Shown here: one piece after another, positions 44,433 to 51,687 of the stretch | Numbering within the stretch: the stretch's first letter is position 1 | Layout: each line of letters opens with the position of its first letter | Source of the DNA: Duganella sp. BJB480 | GTDB taxonomy: Bacteria > Pseudomonadota > Gammaproteobacteria > Burkholderiales > Burkholderiaceae_D | Direction: 5' to 3' | Length of the DNA: 64,000 nucleotides | Assembly: GCA_003416985.1 (NCBI GenBank) | Contig: QVIN01000002.1 | Span: 434,001 to 498,000, forward strand | The notes under the pieces: generated by a model | Databases searched by the model: none | The model's input: the letters and a program-made list of their open reading frames with translations, nothing else | Told to the model about the DNA's origin: nothing | Position numbers and translations under genes: made by a program

Positions 44433-46079
44433 CTAGCTCACCTTGAGCGCGACCGCATAGGACAGCGCCGGCGCATCGGCCGGCAGCGTCAGGAGCAGGC
44501 CTTCCGCCGTCTGCCTGAACGGCAGTGGATCGCCCCGCCCCACCAGCTCCACCCGCGCGACGCGCTGCTTCAGGTGCGCGCTGGCGCTGCCCATGGACTT
44601 GAGAACCACCTTGCCGTCGGCCGGCCATCCCATCACGAACGCATACACGGCGTTGCCCTTCACGGTGTAGCGGATGTCGGCCGAGGTGAACGGCTGGTTC
44701 CGGCCCTCGTTAAAGCCTTGTGCCGAGATCGGCGCGGCAGTCTCCATGACGGGGCCCTCGCCGAACACCGACCATGGACGGCTGTCGAAGATGCCCTCGC
44801 CGTTGACGGCCATCCAGCGGCCGATTTCCTCGACGATGGCGCGTTCCTGCTCGTCGATGGTGCCGTCGCCGCGTACCGGCACGCTGAGCAGCAGGTTGCC
44901 GTTCTTGCTGACCACGTCAATCAGCGTCTGCACCACCGTCTGCGCGCTCTTGTAGCCCTTCCTGTCGTAGAGCGGACGGTCGTAGTGCCAGTTGCCGATG
45001 CAGGTGCAGGTCTGCCACGGCAGCGCTTCGATCTGGTTGCTCTGGCCACGCTCGATGTCCCACACCATGGTCTTGCGCTGGACCGCATCGAGTATCTTGC
45101 CGTTGATGACAGCTTCGACCGCGCCCTTGCGCGCGACGCTCCGGTTGTACATGTGGGCGGCGATGCGCAGGCCGACCTCGCTGGCCGGCCACAAGGGCAG
45201 CGCCGTGTCGTCGAAGTACACCAGGTCGGGATCGTAGGAGTTGATCAGGTCTATGGTCCGGTCGTGGAACTTCTCGCAATACGCATGGCTGGGGACGGAC
45301 GCGCCGTTGCCCCAGTCCCACTGCTGGTGGATCGCGCCGTTGTCGGCGCTGCGTTCGCCCAGCGGATGGTTTTGCGCGTACAGCGCCTGCGGATCCAGGC
45401 CTTCCCACCAGGTCCCTTTGCCGTCGGCTTGCGTCAACCCGCCGTCGTACGGGATGCCGGCCTTGGGGCCGCCCTGGTCCGCGCGCCGCGACACTTCGTA
45501 CCAGCTCCACGCGTGGCTGGCATGCACGCTGACGCCGAAGCGCAGGCCGTGCCGGCGCGCCGCCTTGCTCCAGCCGCCGATCAGGTCCTTCTTCGGCCCC
45601 AGCTTGGTGGCGTTCCAGCCGGGCTGGTACTTGCTGTCGTATAGGTCGAAGTTGTCGTGGTGGTTGGCCAGCGCGACGAAGTATTTCGCGCCGGCCTGCT
45701 TGTACAAGCCCACCAGCGCGTCCGGGTCCCAGCGCTCCGCCCTCCACTGGCGTATCACCTCCTTGAAGCCGGATTCGGATGGATGTCCGTATTTCCGCAG
45801 GTGGTGCTTGTAGGCGGCGCTGCCTTCGATATACATCTCGCGCGCGTACCAGTCGCCGTACTCGGGTTCGCATTGCGGCCCCCAATGCGCCCAGATGCCG
45901 AATTTCGCGTTGCGGAACCAGTCGGGCGTCCGGTAGGCCGTCAACGACGCCCAGCTCGGGGAAAACGGCCCGGCCGCCATCGCTTCCTGGCCGGGACCGC
46001 CCGCCGCCTGCGCCAGCCGGGGCAAGGTGATGGCGGGAATGGCCGCCGCCAGGTGCTGCAGGAGTTCACGTCTTTTCAT
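44433..46079 (-). CDS. GH29 alpha-L-fucosidase with Tat-like signal
   Basis: The ATG at 46079 gives 548 residues with a twin-arginine-like leader (KRRELLQHLAA...LAQAAG). The GH29 barrel has KFGIWAHWGPQCEPEYG, VALANHHDNFDLYDS and LVYFDDTALPLWP carrying the probable nucleophile Asp. A C-terminal beta domain is present and there are no binding modules. It is the third GH29 of the window and the only one with a Tat-type signal, suggesting folding in the cytoplasm before export. It follows the GH97 gene by 29 nt and belongs to the regulon marked by the 48123 element. Confidence 0.85.
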   Translation of the reverse strand: MKRRELLQHLAAAIPAITLPRLAQAAGGPGQEAMAAGPFSPSWASLTAYRTPDWFRNAKFGIWAHWGPQCEPEYGDWYAREMYIEGSAAYKHHLRKYGHPSESGFKEVIRQWRAERWDPDALVGLYKQAGAKYFVALANHHDNFDLYDSKYQPGWNATKLGPKKDLIGGWSKAARRHGLRFGVSVHASHAWSWYEVSRRADQGGPKAGIPYDGGLTQADGKGTWWEGLDPQALYAQNHPLGERSADNGAIHQQWDWGNGASVPSHAYCEKFHDRTIDLINSYDPDLVYFDDTALPLWPASEVGLRIAAHMYNRSVARKGAVEAVINGKILDAVQRKTMVWDIERGQSNQIEALPWQTCTCIGNWHYDRPLYDRKGYKSAQTVVQTLIDVVSKNGNLLLSVPVRGDGTIDEQERAIVEEIGRWMAVNGEGIFDSRPWSVFGEGPVMETAAPISAQGFNEGRNQPFTSADIRYTVKGNAVYAFVMGWPADGKVVLKSMGSASAHLKQRVARVELVGRGDPLPFRQTAEGLLLTLPADAPALSYAVALKVS

Positions 46080-46108
46080 GTCGTTCTCGTCAAGTGGATG
46101 GTGGGGTG

Positions 46109-48073
46109 TCAGTGCAATGGTTCGAGGATCACCGCCGCGCCGCCCGCCGGCGCCAGGCGCAGCGTGAGCGTGTCGTGCGCCGTCACCTCGCGTTCCACGC
46201 GGCGCAGCTCGTTGGGCGTGTCGCCGTCCTCCCACAAGGTGGCGCGGAAGCGGCCCGCCGGCAGGAAGCCCAGCGACACCGGCTCGGCGCGCCCGCCCGC
46301 CGTTTCGTCCGCCGTCATCGCGCCCAGATACCAGTCGCGGCCCTGGCGGCGCGCCAGCACGATGTCCAGGCCCGGCGTGCCGGACAGGAAGCGCGTCTCG
46401 TCCCAGGCGGTCGGCACGCGCTGGATGAAGTCGAAGCCGGCGGCGCCGCGATAGACCTCGGGATCGTCGGACACCATCTGCAGCGGGCTGTCATACACCA
46501 CGTACATCGCCAGCGCCTGGCCGCGCGTGTGCTGGGTCTGCGGCATGACCTCGCGCACCGCGAAGGTGGCCGGCGTGCCGTTGTGGAAGCCGCCCGGCGT
46601 GTAGTCGAGCGGGCCGGCCAGCATGCGCGTGTACGGCAGCATCAGGTTGTGGCGCGGCGTGATCGACTTGTCCATCTTGTCCCACTCGGCGCCGCGCACG
46701 CCCTCCTGCGTGATGAAGTTCGGATAGCTGCGCTGCAGGCCAGCCGGCACGTAGGCTCCGTGCAGGTCCAGCAGCATGTGGCGCCTAGCCGTGGCGGCCG
46801 CGACGCGCTGGTAGAAGTCGACCACGTCCTGGTCGTCGCGGTTCATGAAGTCGATCTTGACGCCCTTGATGCCCCAGCGCGCGTAGGTGTCGAGCACCTC
46901 GTCCATGCGCCCCGCCACGTGCTCCCAGTGCGCCCACAGCATCAGGCCCACGCCCTTGGCGGCGGCGTAGCGCACCAGTTCCGGCATGTCGATGCCGTCG
47001 GCGGCGCGGGTGACGTCGGTGGCAGGATTCGCGTCGCAGCAGCCGCCCGGGCCGGACGCCCAGCCCGCATCGATCAGGTAGTACGGCAGGCCGGAGGCGG
47101 CGGCGAAATCGATGAAGCGTTTGTAGTTGTCCATGCCCGGCTTCATGCCCACCAGCGGGCCGGACCACCAGTCCCACGCCGCCTTGCCCGGCCGCACCCA
47201 GCTGAAGTCGCCCTGCGGCGGCGGGTTGAGGTTGCCGATCAGCTGGGACGGGATCATGTCGCTGATGCGGTCGCCCATCATCACCACGCGCCACGCGGTC
47301 GTCAGCCCGGCCTGCGAGATGAAAGCCGGCGCCGGCCGCTTGGGCGGCGCCGACAGCCGTATCCGCAGCGCCCCGCCCTCGGACAGCAGCGCCGCGCCGG
47401 TGTAGCCGGCCAGGCTGGCCTGGGTGATGGCGTACGCGGTGCGTCCGGACGGCGCGGTGCAGACCAGCGGCACGTCGTAGGCCTGGCCGGCGCGCAGCTG
47501 CGACACCTTCATGCGTTCGAACGGCACCTCGTGCGCGCCGTCGGCCACCGAAGCCAGGCACTCCGGATCGCCGGCCGGCACGAAGGCGGTGCGTTCGCCG
47601 CGCAGGCGCACCGGTTCGGCGCCGTCCAGCCGGTAGCGGAAGGCGACGCCGTCGTCATAGGCGCGCACGTCGAGGTACAGCCGGCGGCCGGCCGGCGCCT
47701 GTTCGCGGAACACCAGCGTGGCGCCGCGATAGCGGTCGCGCGCCTGCGCGGCCTTGGTGGCCGTCAGCGCGATGGTGCGGTCGACCTTGACGTCCTCGCG
47801 CCGCTCCAGCCGCAGCGCGCCGAGCTCCGGCACGCCGTCCAGCTCCAGCCCCAGCGGCGACGGTGCGATGACGGTCTCGCCCCGCCGCGCCACCGTGAAG
47901 CGGCCGGCGTCGTCGTCGATGCGGATGGTGGTGCGCCCGTCGGGCGACGACACCAGCGCCGGCGCGGCCGAAGCCTGCGCCAGCGGCAGCAGCAGCGCCG
48001 CCGCGAGGGCCGTCAACAGGGGTTTCATCACGGCGGCGCCGGCCGCTTGCTGCGGAATTTCGCGTCTCTTCAT
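46109..48073 (-). CDS. GH97 retaining alpha-galactosidase-type enzyme
   Basis: This 654-residue exported protein has the N-terminal beta-sandwich, TIM barrel and C-terminal beta domain of GH97. Asp408 in GVKIDFMNRD and Glu457 in ITQEGVRGAEW fit the nucleophile and acid of the retaining subgroup (Asp415 and Glu470 in B. thetaiotaomicron BT1871), rather than the inverting glucosidase subgroup. It should cleave alpha-galactosides, possibly alpha-L-sugars given the regulon. GAGAATGG precedes the ATG at 48073; the later ATG at 48028 has no ribosome site. The signal is preceded by 15 extra residues starting MKRREIPQQ. Confidence 0.85.
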   Translation of the reverse strand: MKRREIPQQAAGAAVMKPLLTALAAALLLPLAQASAAPALVSSPDGRTTIRIDDDAGRFTVARRGETVIAPSPLGLELDGVPELGALRLERREDVKVDRTIALTATKAAQARDRYRGATLVFREQAPAGRRLYLDVRAYDDGVAFRYRLDGAEPVRLRGERTAFVPAGDPECLASVADGAHEVPFERMKVSQLRAGQAYDVPLVCTAPSGRTAYAITQASLAGYTGAALLSEGGALRIRLSAPPKRPAPAFISQAGLTTAWRVVMMGDRISDMIPSQLIGNLNPPPQGDFSWVRPGKAAWDWWSGPLVGMKPGMDNYKRFIDFAAASGLPYYLIDAGWASGPGGCCDANPATDVTRAADGIDMPELVRYAAAKGVGLMLWAHWEHVAGRMDEVLDTYARWGIKGVKIDFMNRDDQDVVDFYQRVAAATARRHMLLDLHGAYVPAGLQRSYPNFITQEGVRGAEWDKMDKSITPRHNLMLPYTRMLAGPLDYTPGGFHNGTPATFAVREVMPQTQHTRGQALAMYVVYDSPLQMVSDDPEVYRGAAGFDFIQRVPTAWDETRFLSGTPGLDIVLARRQGRDWYLGAMTADETAGGRAEPVSLGFLPAGRFRATLWEDGDTPNELRRVEREVTAHDTLTLRLAPAGGAAVILEPLH

Positions 48074-48122
48074 ACCATTCTCATTATTCGGATTAGCACC
48101 CGCGAGAGCGGGCGACGGAGCC

Positions 48123-48154
48123 CGATTGTATTTAATATATTACGAACATTCAAG
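48123..48154. promoter_or_regulatory. Candidate GntR operator upstream of the GH97-GH29 operon
   Basis: CGATTGTATT, TA, ATATAT, TACG, AACATTCAAG. Aligned with 39749-39781 (one single-base gap) it agrees at about 27 of 32 positions. It lies 50-81 nt upstream of the GH97 ATG. The second copy of a long AT-rich element in GC-rich DNA is unlikely to be chance. Confidence 0.65.
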
Positions 48155-48186
48155 CTGATTTTTTCACCGCCGGCAGCAACGGCGGC

Positions 48187-49533
48187 CTAGTTCGAATGCA
48201 CCTCCTGCAGCTTGCTGACGTACATGGCCTGGTCGGCCTGGCGCATCAGCTGATGGATGTCGTCGCCATGTTCAGGGTAGTGCGCCACGCCGATGCTGGC
48301 GGTGGCGCCCAGGCTGACGCCATCGGCCAGCCGCATCGGCACCGCCAGGGCCTGGTGGATCTTCTCCACGATCCGCAAGGCGTCGTCGGCCACCAGCACC
48401 TCCTCCACGATGATGACGAACTCGTCGCCGCCAAGGCGCGCCACCGTGTCGGACTCGCGCACGCAGTGCCTGAGCCGCCGCGCCACCTCGCGCAGCAGCT
48501 CGTCGCCGCAGTCATGTCCATGCTCGTCGTTGACCAGCTTGAACTTGTTCAGGTCGATGAACAGCAGCGCCAGCTGGCCCTGGTGGCGCTGGGCGCGGGC
48601 CAGCGCCATCTGCAGCCGGTCGAGGAACAGCCGGCGGTTGGGCAACTGGGTCAGCTCGTCGTGCTGGGCCATGAAGCGCAGCCTGGAATTGAGCTGCTGG
48701 CGATGAATCGCCGTCGCCACCTGGCTGGAGACGAACGTCAGCAACTCCTGCTCCTGGTCGGTATAGCCGGCCTGGCCGGGGGCGTCCCCGCCCTGCAGCA
48801 GCAGCACGCCGATATCGCCCTGGGTGGTGGTCAGCGGCACGCCTATCCAGCAATCCGGCTCGGCGCCCGCCGCGGCCCGCACCGGGGGCGGCGCCAGCGC
48901 CAACGTCGCCGGCGTCAGCAACACCGGCGCGCCGCCGCGCAGCACTTCCTCGCCCAGCCAGTGCGCCAGCGTGTGCGGCGCGGCGTCGCCGCCGGGGTGC
49001 GCGTGATAGGCGAAGCGCAGGCCCCTGCCCTGCTCGTCCCGCAGCGCGACCGCGAAGCCGCTGGCCGGCAGCATCGCGCCGACGATGTGATGGATGCGCT
49101 GGAACAGCGCGGGCAGATCGTCGCTGGCGTGGGCCGCCTCCGAGATCGCATACAGCGTGTATTGCATCCGCTCCGCCTGCTTGCTGGCGGTGACATCGCG
49201 CGCCACCGCCACGCGCAACTGGTCCGCCTCCGACCAGCGCGCCGACCACATGATGTGGACGATCTGCCCGTCCTTGCGCACGTAGCGGTTTTCGAAGCGG
49301 GAATTGGGCTGGCCGTCCATGATGGCGCGCGCCGCCGCCAGCGTGCGCTCGCGGTCCGCCGGCGCCACCAGGTCGATCATCCGCATGCCGACCATCTCCT
49401 GCGGCGCGTAGCCGAAGATGCGCTCGCAGGCGGCGCTGACGAACACAAAATGGCCGTCAACATCGACCATGCAGACGGCGTCCATCAGCAGGTCGGTGAA
49501 GCGGGCGATCGCGTCGGCGGGAGATTTGTGCAT
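48187..49533 (-). CDS. PAS-GAF-GGDEF diguanylate cyclase
   Basis: The ATG at 49533 gives 448 residues; a TTG three codons upstream is an alternative start. The domain order is PAS (about 10-125, with FVFVSAACERIFGY), GAF (about 135-285) and GGDEF (about 290-448). The GGDEF domain carries an intact LGGDEFVI active site, so it can make cyclic di-GMP. There is no transmembrane segment, so it is a cytoplasmic sensor. It is next to the sugar genes but divergent in function; a link to polysaccharide response is possible but not shown. Confidence 0.9.
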   Translation of the reverse strand: MHKSPADAIARFTDLLMDAVCMVDVDGHFVFVSAACERIFGYAPQEMVGMRMIDLVAPADRERTLAAARAIMDGQPNSRFENRYVRKDGQIVHIMWSARWSEADQLRVAVARDVTASKQAERMQYTLYAISEAAHASDDLPALFQRIHHIVGAMLPASGFAVALRDEQGRGLRFAYHAHPGGDAAPHTLAHWLGEEVLRGGAPVLLTPATLALAPPPVRAAAGAEPDCWIGVPLTTTQGDIGVLLLQGGDAPGQAGYTDQEQELLTFVSSQVATAIHRQQLNSRLRFMAQHDELTQLPNRRLFLDRLQMALARAQRHQGQLALLFIDLNKFKLVNDEHGHDCGDELLREVARRLRHCVRESDTVARLGGDEFVIIVEEVLVADDALRIVEKIHQALAVPMRLADGVSLGATASIGVAHYPEHGDDIHQLMRQADQAMYVSKLQEVHSN

Positions 49534-49703
49534 ATGAGTCAATTCTAGTCCCGAATTCCGGCGGCAAGGTCCGCGCCCTCATGCTGTTACAAAATTGCAA
49601 CAGCAGTTCGCGCGCGGCAGGCCGCACCGCAGAGACGCCGCGTCGTTTGCCCAAACCGGTTTTTCATGGCAGCATGCGGCTGTGCTGACTTACAAAATAA
49701 CCA

Positions 49704-50149
49704 ATGTTAGATAAAATACTGGGCGTGCTCGGCAGCGCGCGGCGTGCGTTCGGCTCGTCGGAACAGGCAGCGATCGCCGACGGCCTGGGCGGGCTGGACC
49801 TGATCGGCAAGCAGCTCGCCAGCCGCGCGGCCGATTTTGTCGCCAACGGCGGCGATCCGGCGGTGCTGCTGGAGCTGGCGCGGCGCCGGCGGCCCCGCAC
49901 AGCGACTGGCTGGAGCACCTGCGGCTCAGCATGGAAGACAAGGCGCTCACCGCCCGCCTGCACGTGACGGGCGAAGACCGGAACAGCCTGGCCTCCATGC
50001 AAAGCTTCCTGCGCGCCAGCGGACTCGATCTGGTGGCCGATGCCTTGCGCCGCTATCTCGACCATCCCGGCGCGGAACAGGCTATGGCGCTCATGTATCT
50101 GTGCCAAGCCTCCGCGGACGCGGGCGACCTGGCCAGCGCGCTGCGATAA
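49704..50149 (+). pseudogene. Frameshifted small gene of unknown function
   Basis: Two in-phase-looking pieces adjoin. The first frame (from 49704, MLDKILGVLGSARRAFG... to ...DPAVLLELA) reads well to about 49880 and then becomes Arg-rich. The second frame (PHSDWLEHLRLSMEDKALTARLHV... to ...ASALR at 50149) reads well from about 49893. Joining them with one frameshift near 49882-49895 gives a helical protein of about 148 residues. It may be a true frameshift or a sequencing error in a GC-rich run (cggcgccggcggcccc). No family is recognised. Confidence 0.5.
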
Positions 50150-50232
50150 CGCTTCTTGCCATACCCACTTGCGGTCTCCTCAAAGCCATGGAATATTGGT
50201 CCGGTAGGCATCACCAATTTGGGAGCTCCCCC

Positions 50233-50970
50233 ATGACACCGATAACAATCGTAATGTGCAGTCTGGCAGCTGGACTCAGCGTCATGCTTTGGCGGCGCCG
50301 GCTTCGGTCGCGCCGCGCAGCCTACATCACGGCCTACGCGCTCCCCATCGGCTTGTTGGACAAACTGCGCGAGCGCCATCAGAACCTGAGCCTGGAAGAC
50401 TACCAGCTTGTGGCACAGGGGCTGCGGCAGTTCTTTCTGGCCCATCTCAATAGCGGCATGGAATTCATCTCCATGCCGTCCCAGATCGTTGACGACCTGT
50501 GGCACGAATTCATACTCCACACTAAAAATTATCAGCAATTCTGCCGTCGTGGCTTCGGCCAATTCCTGCATCATTCGCCAGCCGCCGTGTTGAGCAAGCG
50601 CCAGCGGGGCAATGCGGGGATACGCCGGTGCTGGTTCCAGGTCTGTCACCAGGAAAATATCAACCCGCGCCGCCCCACCCGGCTTCCTTTGCTGTTTGCG
50701 TTGGATGCCCAATTGAACGTGCCAAATGGCTTTACCTATGCCGTCGATTGCAGCGGCGTCGCACGCCAGGCCGGTAGCGGCGCCACGATCTACTGTGGCG
50801 CCGACCTGGGTGGATCCGCCGCCGGTTGCGGCGGCGATTCCGGCGACGGGGCGCACGGCCATTCCGGCTCGGATTCAGGCTGTGGTGGCGATGGCGGCGG
50901 CGGGGACGGCTGCGGTGGGGGATGCGGCGGGGGCTGCGGCGGGGGCTGCGGCGGGGGCGGCAGCGATTGA
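50233..50970 (+). CDS. Gly/Cys-rich protein with GRDP-like WH motif
   Basis: The ATG at 50233 (GGGAG upstream) gives 245 residues with one N-terminal transmembrane segment (IVMCSLAAGLSVMLW). A helical middle region contains IVDDLWHEFILHTKNYQQFC, which resembles the DxxWHxHI...Y..FC signature of glycine-rich-domain (DUF1399-like) proteins. The C-terminus is a low-complexity tail of Gly-Gly-Gly-Cys repeats ending GGGGSD. The tail resembles those of TIGR04222-type membrane proteins. Function unknown. The cysteine density suggests metal or disulfide chemistry, but that is speculation. Confidence 0.7.
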   Translation: MTPITIVMCSLAAGLSVMLWRRRLRSRRAAYITAYALPIGLLDKLRERHQNLSLEDYQLVAQGLRQFFLAHLNSGMEFISMPSQIVDDLWHEFILHTKNYQQFCRRGFGQFLHHSPAAVLSKRQRGNAGIRRCWFQVCHQENINPRRPTRLPLLFALDAQLNVPNGFTYAVDCSGVARQAGSGATIYCGADLGGSAAGCGGDSGDGAHGHSGSDSGCGGDGGGGDGCGGGCGGGCGGGCGGGGSD

Positions 50971-50988
50971 TCGATGTCTATTCCGTTT

Positions 50989-51522
50989 TCATTTACCGCA
51001 GTCGACGTCGCCCGCTCCCATGTGATCGAAACCTTGTATCAACAAGCACACGCTGTCACGGCTGCAATCCTGAATATCCACACTCATGATATTTTCGGGA
51101 TAGGCCGGGGTTTTATCGAGGCCAAACGCTTTTCTTAACGCATTCGCGTCAATTTTTCCTTTGAAATCGAGGGACACTGATTGCAACTGACCATGCTCCC
51201 ACGCGAGTTCAATGTTGCTGAGTAGCGGATGGACCTTTGAGACCAGCGCCGGTGGAAATTCGAACCCATCGTAGTACGCGCTGACGCAGGGATTGTCCAC
51301 CGGCTTGAATTTCTTCAAAGAGCAATTGAATTTTGGTTCGCGATGACCGAGCGATTGTTCCAGCATGCATCCAAAATCACGCACGGACATGCGCGGCCAC
51401 TGCAAAACATCCAGCCTCGCCCTCGCAACTTCGCCGCCATAGGCTGGCGCCAGCATTGCGGCTGCCGCCACGAACGCGAAAAATGGCTTCAGCCTGGTTT
51501 GGGATGCGATGGAAAGCCTCAT
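50989..51522 (-). CDS. Secreted hypothetical protein
   Basis: A 177-residue protein with a signal peptide (about 1-29, ending APAYGG) and seven cysteines in the mature part, including CSLKKFKPVDNPC and DCSRDSVC, so disulfides are likely. I do not recognise the family. Its base composition is clearly less GC-rich than the neighbours. It is convergent with the Gly/Cys-rich gene and divergent from the receptor gene at 51688. It may belong to an acquired segment that begins here. Confidence 0.65.
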   Translation of the reverse strand: MRLSIASQTRLKPFFAFVAAAAMLAPAYGGEVARARLDVLQWPRMSVRDFGCMLEQSLGHREPKFNCSLKKFKPVDNPCVSAYYDGFEFPPALVSKVHPLLSNIELAWEHGQLQSVSLDFKGKIDANALRKAFGLDKTPAYPENIMSVDIQDCSRDSVCLLIQGFDHMGAGDVDCGK

Positions 51523-51657
51523 TTGATTTGGTCTGGGAACAACGGTAGAGCGGAAGATTCTAGCACCGCCCTGAAAAACCGCGCGACAGACCGCCTTGCA
51601 ACAGTTTACAAATTCTTCTTGCCTCGAATGAATAGTGAATCCATAATCCTTAAAAAA

Positions 51658-51675
51658 AACGAGCGATCATTCATT
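51658..51675. promoter_or_regulatory. Candidate TetR operator upstream of the TonB-dependent receptor
   Basis: AACGA-N8-TCATT, with a degenerate inverted repeat (4 of 5 pairs). It matches the element at 55570-55587 at 13 of 18 positions. It ends 12 nt before the receptor ATG, next to the ribosome site AAAGGAGA, so a bound repressor could block transcription or initiation. The surrounding 100 nt are strikingly AT-rich. Confidence 0.5.
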
Positions 51676-51687
51676 AAAGGAGACAAG

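Noticed and set aside
50860..50970. Tandem repeat/CRISPR-like GGGGGCTGCGGC units
   Set aside because: They are in-frame codon repeats encoding the Gly-Cys tail of the gene at 50233, with no spacers.
51343..51687. N-terminal extension of the second TonB-dependent receptor
   Set aside because: It covers an AT-rich leader and the antisense of the secreted hypothetical gene; AAAGGAGA and a signal peptide define the start at 51688.
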